In this document: in pieces, positions 50,447-57,378 of the stretch
How positions within the stretch are numbered: the first letter of the stretch is position 1
Layout: the number at the start of each line of letters is the position of its first letter
DNA from: Vibrio hyugaensis
Lineage (GTDB): Bacteria > Pseudomonadota > Gammaproteobacteria > Enterobacterales > Vibrionaceae
DNA length: 64,000 nucleotides
Assembly (NCBI RefSeq): GCF_002906655.1
Contig: NZ_CP025795.1
Span: 620,001 to 684,000, forward strand
Direction of reading: 5' to 3'
Notes under the pieces: model-generated
Database searches by the model: none
Told to the model about the DNA's origin: nothing
Seen by the model: only the letters and a program-made list of their open reading frames with translations
Made by a program: the position numbers and the translations under genes

Positions 50447-51610
50447 ATGTATCGGATAACGGAACTGGCAGAGATGCTGGGTTTGTCTCGCACCACATTG
50501 CTCTATTACGAGAAGATTGAGCTCATCAAAGGGCAACGGTTAAGCAACGGCTACCGCGCTTATAGCGATGCAGATCTACAACGCTTGCGTTTGATCCAGC
50601 AATTGCAGAGCGGCGGACTGACGCTCAAGGAATGTAAAGCTTGCCTAGAAGCCAAAGTGGATCGCCAGTTGATGCTAGAAAGGCTCAAGCAGCTCGATGA
50701 AGAGATTGAACAAAAGCAGAAATCTCGTCAGTTACTGGCAGCATTGCTTGGTGAAAAACCGTTAACCGATTGGCATGAATCATTGGATGAAGTCGCGCCG
50801 GATGCGCACTTGAATTGGCTGATGACGCAAGGTTTTAGCGAGAAAGAAGCCCTTCACTTACGTTGGTTATCAAAAGACATGAATACTCACGACGACTACA
50901 TGGCGGACTTCTTCCGCGTATTTGAAGCCTTGGAGTTTTGGGGGCCTGGTTCAGAGCAAGATACGTTGAAAGCGTTGAACCTATTACCAACTCAACCTGA
51001 TGAAATATTGGAGATCGGCTGCGGGCAGGGCATTGCGACTCGTACTTTGGCAAAACATGCACACGTCACTGCGGTCGATAACGACGAGCCGTCTTTGCAG
51101 CGTTTGCAAAGCAAAGCTCAAGCTCTTGGCTTAAGTGACAATATCACCACGGTGTGCGCAAGCATGACAGAGCTGCCATTTACAGAAGGTTCAAACGGTC
51201 TGATTTGGGCAGAAGGCAGCGCGTATATCATGGGGGTAGAGAGCGCATTTAAAGCGTGGCGACCTTTGCTGAAAGACGGCGGCATTTTAGTGGTGAGTGA
51301 TCTGGTTTGGAACACGGATACGCCAAGCGAAGATACGGTGGTATTTTGGCAAAAAGAATACCCAGATATGGGCAGTGTTGAGAGACGTATTGCGCAGGCG
51401 AAATCGGCAGGTTATCGAGTGCTAGAGACGTTCCCAATTCGCCAGCAGGCATGGGATAACTACTACGTTCCTTTAGATGAGCGTGTGCAAAGTTTGAAAG
51501 CTGAGATGCCAGCATCACAAGCATTAAAAGACATACAAGTTGAATTAGATATCGTTAAACGCCGTGGCAATGAAGTGGCGTATCAGATGTATATCTTACA
51601 AAAATATTGA
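50447..51610 (+). CDS. MerR-type regulator fused to a SAM-dependent methyltransferase
   Basis: 387 residues. Residues 1-70 are a MerR winged helix (MYRITELAEMLGLSRTTLLY, then YYEKIELIKG, NGYRAYSDADLQRL); 70-100 are the dimer coiled coil (LMLERLKQLDEEIEQKQKSR). From about 150 the chain is a class I methyltransferase with motif I EILEIGCGQGIATRT at 186-200 and LIWAEGSAYIMG as motif IV. In place of the usual small effector domain there is thus an enzyme-like domain, so it may sense SAM or a methyl acceptor, or methylate the inducer. It is followed by a GNAT gene after 7 bases. Confidence 0.85.
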   Translation: MYRITELAEMLGLSRTTLLYYEKIELIKGQRLSNGYRAYSDADLQRLRLIQQLQSGGLTLKECKACLEAKVDRQLMLERLKQLDEEIEQKQKSRQLLAALLGEKPLTDWHESLDEVAPDAHLNWLMTQGFSEKEALHLRWLSKDMNTHDDYMADFFRVFEALEFWGPGSEQDTLKALNLLPTQPDEILEIGCGQGIATRTLAKHAHVTAVDNDEPSLQRLQSKAQALGLSDNITTVCASMTELPFTEGSNGLIWAEGSAYIMGVESAFKAWRPLLKDGGILVVSDLVWNTDTPSEDTVVFWQKEYPDMGSVERRIAQAKSAGYRVLETFPIRQQAWDNYYVPLDERVQSLKAEMPASQALKDIQVELDIVKRRGNEVAYQMYILQKY

Positions 51611-51617
51611 TAGAAAA

Positions 51618-52190
51618 ATGAACGAAACAACAAATCAAAATACTCAAAAATCTAACTACACACTTTCTCAATATGAGAGATGCATGAGCAGCGAGATGAT
51701 CGCTTTGTTTACTCAAACCTTTTCTGATTCTGAAGGCGAAGCAGAAGGCAAAACCATTGGCGCATTAGTCAGCGATTTGTTGAGCGCGACACCCGAGCAA
51801 GAACTGAAAGGTTTTGTAGCGAAACAAGATGAAAGCTTGATTGCAGGCGTGTTGTTTACGCCGTTACGCTTTGAGAATGGTGAAGTGGGCTACCTGTTGT
51901 CCCCAATGGCAACACTAACAGAGTGCCAAGGTAAAGGCGTAGGACAAGCCCTGATCAACTTTGGCCTTGAACGCTTGAAACAACAAGGTATCGAGTTGGT
52001 GTTTACCTACGGCGATCCTAACTTCTACTCACGCGTTGGTTTCCAACAAGTGACGGAAGCGCAGTTCAAAGCGCCTCATACTTTGAGCTTTCCACATGGT
52101 TGGTTGGCACAATCACTTGTAGGTGAATTGACGCCAATCCAAGGCACGTCCTCTTGCGTGCAAGGTTTGGATAGCCCTGCTTACTGGTAA
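51618..52190 (+). CDS. GNAT family acetyltransferase (YhbS-like)
   Basis: 190 residues from ATG 51618, 7 bases after the MerR-fusion stop; the overlapping longer frame is not needed. The first 20 residues are polar and unstructured (MNETTNQNTQKSNYTLSQYE). The acetyl-CoA loop is CQGKGVGQALINFGLERLKQ and FTYGDPNFYSRVGFQ is the YhbS-type end. Likely in one operon with the MerR-methyltransferase, thus perhaps a resistance or modification pair. Substrate unknown. Confidence 0.83.
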   Translation: MNETTNQNTQKSNYTLSQYERCMSSEMIALFTQTFSDSEGEAEGKTIGALVSDLLSATPEQELKGFVAKQDESLIAGVLFTPLRFENGEVGYLLSPMATLTECQGKGVGQALINFGLERLKQQGIELVFTYGDPNFYSRVGFQQVTEAQFKAPHTLSFPHGWLAQSLVGELTPIQGTSSCVQGLDSPAYW

Positions 52191-52233
52191 CCCATGAAGC
52201 TCCGGTCATTGGTTGGCCTAATCTGAACGAAGA

Positions 52234-52270
52234 AGCCCCTCTGCGAGGAACTTGCAGAGGGGCTTTTTAA
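52234..52270 (+). terminator. Terminator of the MerR-GNAT operon
   Basis: AGCCCCTCTGC-gaggaactt-GCAGAGGGGCT with T5 tail. Confidence 0.9.
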
Positions 52271-52279
52271 TGCGTTCTA

Positions 52280-52576
52280 TAAGGGTCTGTTGACCTTTCG
52301 CGGTTAAATTTTGTTCGGATGGGGACGCCTAGTCAAAATCGTTTTAGGCGAGGCAAGGAGTGTGTCGCCTAGTCACTCTAAGCAAATGCGCCTTAACAAA
52401 GCATAAAACGATTTTAGTCGGGGGCGCCTAGCCGAACCCTTTGGGCAGCGTTTGTTGGTCATTTCTACTGCGTTATCGACTTCTCATGTAGGCTAGCTAC
52501 ATAGCAAAGTCTCTGCCTTGTATAAATACCCAACAATTCGCTGCAAAAATCAGCTCGAAAGGTCAACAGACCCTAA
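52280..52576. mobile_element. ~295-bp non-autonomous element with perfect 19-bp terminal inverted repeats
   Basis: AGGGTCTGTTGACCTTTCG at 52282-52300 is exactly complementary to CGAAAGGTCAACAGACCCT at 52556-52574. TAA on both sides (52280-52282, 52574-52576) may be a target duplication. The interior has its own inverted stretches (CAAAATCGTTTTA / TAAAACGATTTTA) and no ORF. MITE-like; no parent transposase is present. Confidence 0.75.
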
Positions 52577-52590
52577 TGTAGAGATAGGTA

Positions 52591-53640
52591 TTACTTCACG
52601 GTAAGAACCATCTTGCCTACATGTCCTTTCTCTTGGAATGCCGCTTGCGCTTGGTTGATGCCTTCAAGTGGGAACGTCTGTGCGACCAATGGTTTGATGT
52701 TGCCTTGTTCAATATGATGAACCAAGTTTCCAAACACTTCAGGCTCAAGGACGGTACAACCAAAGAAGCTGAGATCTTTGAGATACAGAGTGCGCACGTC
52801 TAACTCAACCATCGCACCGCCAATGGCACCTGATACCGCGTAACGACCTTTCGGGCGCAAGACTTCAAGGAACTGTGACCATTGGTCGCCAGCAACCAAA
52901 TCAATCACCACATCGATGCTGTTATTGCCAAGTGCTTCAACAAGATTTGCGTTGCGTGGCACTACTTCATCTGCGCCCAGTTCCAACACTTGTTCATTTT
53001 TGCTTGGACTTGTAATGGCAATAACGGTGGCACCGCGCGCTTTGGCAAGTTGAATCGCCGCAGAGCCGACCCCGCCAGATGCACCAGAAATCAGGACACG
53101 ATCCCCTTTGGCTACACGAGATCGAGTCAGCATGTTTTCTGCCGTTGAGTACGAACATGGGAAAGAAGCCAATTCAACATCAGTCAGGGCAGTATTCATT
53201 TTGTACGCATGCTTTGCAGAAACAACGGTGTACTCGGCGAAACCACCATCGCATTCTGAGCCATAGTACCAAGGTGGATTAATGGTTTCACCGTTCACAT
53301 CGCTCAAGCAAGGTTCAATCAACACGCGTTCACCTATACGGCGTTCATCTACCATACTGCCAACGGCAACGATCTCGCCACAGACGTCAGCGCCTTGAAT
53401 ACGTGGGAGAACCAGTGCATTGCCGCTCCAACTTGCATCCTCGCTGTCGTTGTCACCTTTTGAATACCAGCCGATACGCGTATTGATATCGGTATTGTTC
53501 ACGCCTGCAGCGGATACACGAATCAGCACTTCGTTCTCCTTTGGTTTCGGGACAGGAATATCCTGGCGATACTCCAACATTTCTGGGCCGCCATGGCCAA
53601 TCAACAGTACGCCTTTCATTGTGGTTGGTAGAGTCGTCAT
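52591..53640 (-). CDS. Zinc-type MDR / quinone oxidoreductase-like dehydrogenase
   Basis: 349 residues from ATG 53640 (AGGAAG 8 bases upstream), 2 bases after the TetR stop. Medium-chain dehydrogenase features: AAGVNNTDINTRIGWY in the catalytic domain, GADVCGEIVAVG, and the cofactor loop ISGASGGVGSAAIQLAKARGA, which has the quinone-reductase AxxGGVG form. The classical catalytic-zinc Cys is not at the usual place (NNTD instead of C-x-TD), so it is likely a zinc-free NADPH reductase. It is co-transcribed with its presumed TetR repressor; the substrate is perhaps a reactive electrophile or quinone. Confidence 0.85.
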   Translation of the reverse strand: MTTLPTTMKGVLLIGHGGPEMLEYRQDIPVPKPKENEVLIRVSAAGVNNTDINTRIGWYSKGDNDSEDASWSGNALVLPRIQGADVCGEIVAVGSMVDERRIGERVLIEPCLSDVNGETINPPWYYGSECDGGFAEYTVVSAKHAYKMNTALTDVELASFPCSYSTAENMLTRSRVAKGDRVLISGASGGVGSAAIQLAKARGATVIAITSPSKNEQVLELGADEVVPRNANLVEALGNNSIDVVIDLVAGDQWSQFLEVLRPKGRYAVSGAIGGAMVELDVRTLYLKDLSFFGCTVLEPEVFGNLVHHIEQGNIKPLVAQTFPLEGINQAQAAFQEKGHVGKMVLTVK

Positions 53641-53642
53641 GA

Positions 53643-54158
53643 TCAGTCTTCCTTTAGCAATCTTAAAACAGTTTGTTGTGCCGAGTTTAGAGCCTCTTCT
53701 CCTAACACAGGCCAAGCACTAGAGACGCCTTCATGAACTAAAAACAGTTGCGTAGCAAGATCTTCGCGAAGGCTCTGTTTACCCAAAAATTGTCGAACGT
53801 CTTCTTTGTGTGCTTTGACGGTTTGGTTGATGATGTTGTGTTCTGGAAAAGCGGCAATGGCGTTCATCGACATACAGCCATGTGGTGCGTAGTCTTCCAT
53901 CCATTGTTTGAGCTTGTTGAATACGTGTTGAGTGGCCTCTAGCCCGGCTTGTGGTGAATTATCCAGAAGGAAGTTTAGATAGCGTTGATGGCGGTGCTCC
54001 AGAGCGGCCACGATCATGTCTTCCTTGGATGGGTAATGTTTGTACAAGGTGCGCAGGCTAACGCCACAGGCAGCCTTGAGCTGTGCAACACTCGGCTCTG
54101 CAAACCCAAGCTCGCTAAAAGCTTGTTCTAGACTGGCGGCGATCTGTTCTTTCAACAT
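53643..54158 (-). CDS. TetR/AcrR family repressor of the MDR operon
   Basis: 171 residues. Helix-turn-helix PSVAQLKAACGVSLRTLYKHYPSKEDMIVAAL at about residues 22-53. The C-terminal domain includes HGCMSMNAIAAFPE. ATG 54158 follows AAGAAGACG. Two copies of GTAGAG-N6-TTCTAC stand 16-60 bases upstream and are probable operators, so it is autoregulated and controls the reductase gene that follows after 2 bases. Confidence 0.88.
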   Translation of the reverse strand: MLKEQIAASLEQAFSELGFAEPSVAQLKAACGVSLRTLYKHYPSKEDMIVAALEHRHQRYLNFLLDNSPQAGLEATQHVFNKLKQWMEDYAPHGCMSMNAIAAFPEHNIINQTVKAHKEDVRQFLGKQSLREDLATQLFLVHEGVSSAWPVLGEEALNSAQQTVLRLLKED

Positions 54159-54173
54159 AGCGTCTTCTTATGG

Positions 54174-54216
54174 GTAGAGTGAATGTTCTACCTTTAGAGT
54201 AGAGCGATCGTTCTAC
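54174..54216. promoter_or_regulatory. Two tandem TetR operators
   Basis: GTAGAG-N6-TTCTAC occurs at 54174-54191 (N6 = TGAATG) and 54199-54216 (N6 = CGATCG), centres 25 bp apart, directly before the TetR start codon. Confidence 0.72.
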
Positions 54217-54241
54217 CGGTGTCAATCAGAATTGATCGCAT

Positions 54242-54270
54242 AAAAAACGGAGCTCGAAAGCTCCGTTTAA
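54242..54270 (-). terminator. Terminator of the beta-lactamase gene
   Basis: On the minus strand AAACGGAGCT-ttcg-AGCTCCGTTT with a T6 tail 18-20 bases after the stop codon. Confidence 0.85.
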
Positions 54271-54286
54271 AATCATTAATTTAGCG

Positions 54287-55138
54287 TTATATATTATTGT
54301 ATTCGTCCAACACCAATTGGCTAATTTGAGCGATGACTTGGTCGCGTGCCTGCAACGATAAGTCGGTTTCAGTGATGTAAATACTGATGTAAACCGGTTT
54401 GTGGTTTTCCTTCCAGATCATTGCAGTAATGCCGCGTGAGCCAAAACCACCTGTACCGGCGCGATCTGCGATAGACCAGCCCTTAGGTAATACGGAACGC
54501 ATCAAGGAATCAGAGACTTTGTTGTCTTGCATCCAGATCTTTAATTGAATTCGAGATTCGTACGACAACGCATCCCCTTCTAACAATGTCTGTAGGGTGT
54601 TTACCATGGCGTTAGGCGTTGTGGTGTCTTGTTTATCACCTGGTTTGGCTTCATTCAATCTTGGTTCAAAGCGATCTAGACGTGTTGCTTTGTCACCAAT
54701 GTTGCGTAAGAACATGGTTACGCCACGTGGCCCACCAATGCTGCGTAAAACAATGTTCGCAGCTGTGTTGTCGCTCATTAACATCGCAGCTTCACATGCA
54801 TGCTCAATACGAGTGGATTGGCCGACCATGCGATCCATGACTGGTGACCACACCACCATGTTACGCTCTTCTACTTTAGCGGTCGCGTTCTTATCAAGCT
54901 TTTCATTGTCCATGTCTTTTAGCATGGTCGCACACGCAAGGGTTTTGAAGGTGCTCATCATGGGAAAGCGTTCATCACCGCGATAGTCCCAATGCTCTTC
55001 GGTTTGTGTATCCCAAACGGATACACCGATTCGACCCGAAATATGCTCTTCAATCGCAGTGAGGTCTTCATTGAGTTTGGCGGCGTACGTTGCGCTCGAA
55101 CAGGCTAACAATCCGAGTAGCAGAAATAGCTTTTTCAT
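54287..55138 (-). CDS. blaCARB: Class A beta-lactamase, CARB/PSE (carbenicillin-hydrolysing) family
   Basis: 283 residues with a signal peptide ending SSATYA. Active-site STFK has Ser62/Lys65 in precursor numbering (Ambler 70/73), followed by MSDNTAAN (SDN loop), EPRLNEAKPGD (omega loop with Glu166) and DRAGTGGFGSRG in the KTG position. Arg instead of Lys in that motif marks the CARB group. GRIGVSVWDTQT and FPMMSTFKTLACA agree with the intrinsic enzymes of V. parahaemolyticus and V. alginolyticus. It hydrolyses penicillins in the periplasm. There are no flanking integron or IS genes, so it is an inborn chromosomal gene here. Vibrio CARB genes can be induced by the VbrK/VbrR system; no site for that is visible. 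Confidence 0.95.
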   Translation of the reverse strand: MKKLFLLLGLLACSSATYAAKLNEDLTAIEEHISGRIGVSVWDTQTEEHWDYRGDERFPMMSTFKTLACATMLKDMDNEKLDKNATAKVEERNMVVWSPVMDRMVGQSTRIEHACEAAMLMSDNTAANIVLRSIGGPRGVTMFLRNIGDKATRLDRFEPRLNEAKPGDKQDTTTPNAMVNTLQTLLEGDALSYESRIQLKIWMQDNKVSDSLMRSVLPKGWSIADRAGTGGFGSRGITAMIWKENHKPVYISIYITETDLSLQARDQVIAQISQLVLDEYNNI

Positions 55139-55350
55139 TCTTGATTTTCTTAGTGTTATTTATCCCAGTTCGCTGGTTTGCGAAGTGAGACGGAACTATA
55201 GCGAGTGAATACTCTAATCACTGTTAGATTCTTGTCTTTTTTCTGTAGGAATCCTTGCATATGCCAAGCTTTACGTGCTTTTACGCTTATTGACGTTGCT
55301 TTACATATGGACAGCTAAAGTAAAGTTGTCGATTAACCGAGTAACCAATC

Positions 55351-56682
55351 ATGAAAACAGTCCGCAATATCATCTGGGCAATGATCGCCGTGATGTCCGT
55401 ATTATGGTTTGCGATGGAGCCTCAGCTTTTCTCTTCAACAAATGTCTTTGAATGGCGTTCTGCCATGATCCAATATTCAGGCATTCTGTCGTTGATGCTG
55501 ATGTCGATCACCATGGTGTTGGCGATGCGTCTGCCTGTGGTTGAAAACTGGCTACATGGCATGGACAAAGCGTATCGAGTTCACAAATGGCTCGGTATCG
55601 GTGGCGTTGCATTAGGTTTGGCGCATTGGCTTTGGTATCAGGTACCGAAATGGCTAGTCATGTCTGGTGTATTAGCAAGACCGGTGAAACACTCAGGTGC
55701 AGGACGGGAGGGGAATGTCTCTGGAATCGAGGCTTGGATTCATGGTTTGCGCGACCTTGCTCAAGGCATAGGTGAGTGGGGCTTCTACATGCTGTTGGTT
55801 TTGCTGGTGGTTTCTCTATGGGGCGCTGTGAAATACAAACCCTTTAAACTATCGCACCGCTTTATGTCTGTGGCGTACTTGCTGATCGCGATTCACTCTG
55901 TACTGCTGCTCAAACGCGCGTATTGGGGCGAGCCTGTTTACTATCTTACTGTTGGGTTTGCAGTCGTGGGTTCGATTGCCGCACTTTACAGTTTGTTTGG
56001 CTTCGTTGGTCGTCGCAATAAACATTCTGCGGTTTTGGCGTCGACACGTTACTTCCCTCAAGCTGAAGTGATGGAATTGGTCGTCAAACCAAATGCGTCT
56101 TGGCAAGGTCATAAAGCGGGGCAATTTGCTTACTTGTGTTTTGGTGATGAAGATGCCCATCCGTTTACTATCGTATCAGGCAGTGAAAGCAACGAATTAC
56201 GTTTCTTAATCAAGGAGCTAGGTGACTTTACCACTGGACTGTATGAACGCGTAAAAGCGGGCGATGCTGTGATGGTAGAAGGGCCTTACGGACGTTTGGA
56301 GTTTGATTTAGAGAAACCTCAAATCTGGATCGCTGGTGGGGTAGGGATTGCTTCTTTCTTTGCCGCTTTGGAAGCATTGAAAGTGCAATCGCAAGCTAGC
56401 GACGTTCATCTGTTTTACTGCAGTCGTGGTATCGACGGTCAGTTGGTCGATGAACTTTGGCACTTAGCGCACCAAGCAAGCGTCAAACTGCATGTGATAG
56501 ATACCATAAAATCGCCACGTTTGAATGCTGAACGAATTGCGGCTCAGTGTGGTGATTTGAACCAGTATGAAATGTATTTCTGTGGACCAGAAGCTTTCTC
56601 AAAAACACTGAAAAAAGAGTTGGGTGTGTGCCAATTTAATATCGATAAAAACTATCATGAAGAGCTGTTTGTGATGAGATAA
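55351..56682 (+). CDS. Ferric reductase-like transmembrane flavocytochrome
   Basis: 443 residues. The first half has about six membrane helices with haem-ligand histidines in VHKWLGIGG/LGLAHWLWY and KLSHRFMSVAYLLIAIHS, as in the FRD/NOX-type ferric reductase domain. The second half is a ferredoxin-NADP-reductase unit: FAD-binding HPFTIVSGS near residue 270 and the NAD-binding IAGGVGIASFFAALE and CGPEAF motifs. It passes electrons from cytoplasmic NAD(P)H across the inner membrane, plausibly to iron or copper. Divergent from blaCARB and close to a copper efflux set. Confidence 0.87.
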   Translation: MKTVRNIIWAMIAVMSVLWFAMEPQLFSSTNVFEWRSAMIQYSGILSLMLMSITMVLAMRLPVVENWLHGMDKAYRVHKWLGIGGVALGLAHWLWYQVPKWLVMSGVLARPVKHSGAGREGNVSGIEAWIHGLRDLAQGIGEWGFYMLLVLLVVSLWGAVKYKPFKLSHRFMSVAYLLIAIHSVLLLKRAYWGEPVYYLTVGFAVVGSIAALYSLFGFVGRRNKHSAVLASTRYFPQAEVMELVVKPNASWQGHKAGQFAYLCFGDEDAHPFTIVSGSESNELRFLIKELGDFTTGLYERVKAGDAVMVEGPYGRLEFDLEKPQIWIAGGVGIASFFAALEALKVQSQASDVHLFYCSRGIDGQLVDELWHLAHQASVKLHVIDTIKSPRLNAERIAAQCGDLNQYEMYFCGPEAFSKTLKKELGVCQFNIDKNYHEELFVMR

Positions 56683-56704
56683 AAATCATAATTGAACTGG
56701 AAAG

Positions 56705-56731
56705 AAAGGAGCTGAAATGTCAGCTCCTTTT
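56705..56731. terminator. Bidirectional terminator between the ferric-reductase and copper genes
   Basis: AAAGGAGCTG-aaatgt-CAGCTCCTTT, with short T-runs on both strands. Confidence 0.75.
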
Positions 56732-56749
56732 GTGGTGTGCAAGTACGAT

Positions 56750-57301
56750 TTACAGCGTAATGCTCTTCGTCATGCCCGCTTCTGCATGGCCCGGAATGTT
56801 GCACGCGAACTCAACGTTGTTGTCACCGTGGAAATGCCACAACAACTGCTTCGCTTTGCCCGGCTCTACTGTCACAGAGTTACCAGAGTCGTGTATGTGA
56901 TCGCCGCTCATTGTCTTCATCATTTCGCGATGTTCTAGCTGCTCTTTAGCAGAGCCGATTGTGAACTCGTGGTTGATCTTACCTGTGTTCATGACTACGA
57001 ACTGCACAACATCGTTTGGCTCAATTTTAACGTCTTTTTTGAACTTGATGGTCATGTCATCACCCAAGACAACGTGTACCACCTTGTCTGGCTTTGCGCC
57101 TTTCGCTGGCATACCAACTGCCGACATGCCCGGCATATCCATCATGTTTGAATGGTCCATCTTCATGCTGCCGTGGTCCATATTTTCATGCTTCATGTTG
57201 CTATGATCCATGTTCGCGTGGTCCATGTTTGAATGATCCATTTGGGCAAACGCAGTCGTTGTTGTTAGGGCTAGAGCAAGAGTGATTAGTGTCTTTTTCA
57301 T
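56750..57301 (-). CDS. copI: CopI-like periplasmic cupredoxin with Met/His repeats
   Basis: 183 residues, signal peptide ending TTAFA. Then a repeat region of MDHSNM/MDHANM/MKHENM units (residues about 20-55) able to bind many copper ions. The C-terminal cupredoxin carries a type 1 copper site: His in KINHEFTIG, and Cys-His-Met in CNIPGHAEAGM. It corresponds to the CopI family that protects the periplasm from copper. It is the last gene of the cus-like set on this strand, 80 bases after cusA, and a bidirectional terminator follows. The symbol follows family naming and is inferred. Confidence 0.83.
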   Translation of the reverse strand: MKKTLITLALALTTTTAFAQMDHSNMDHANMDHSNMKHENMDHGSMKMDHSNMMDMPGMSAVGMPAKGAKPDKVVHVVLGDDMTIKFKKDVKIEPNDVVQFVVMNTGKINHEFTIGSAKEQLEHREMMKTMSGDHIHDSGNSVTVEPGKAKQLLWHFHGDNNVEFACNIPGHAEAGMTKSITL

Positions 57302-57378
57302 TTTTATATCCTTGTTTTAATTCATTAATAACTTGGTTGCTTCCCCTCAAAACGGCATGTTTAAGGGGAAGGTAGGGA

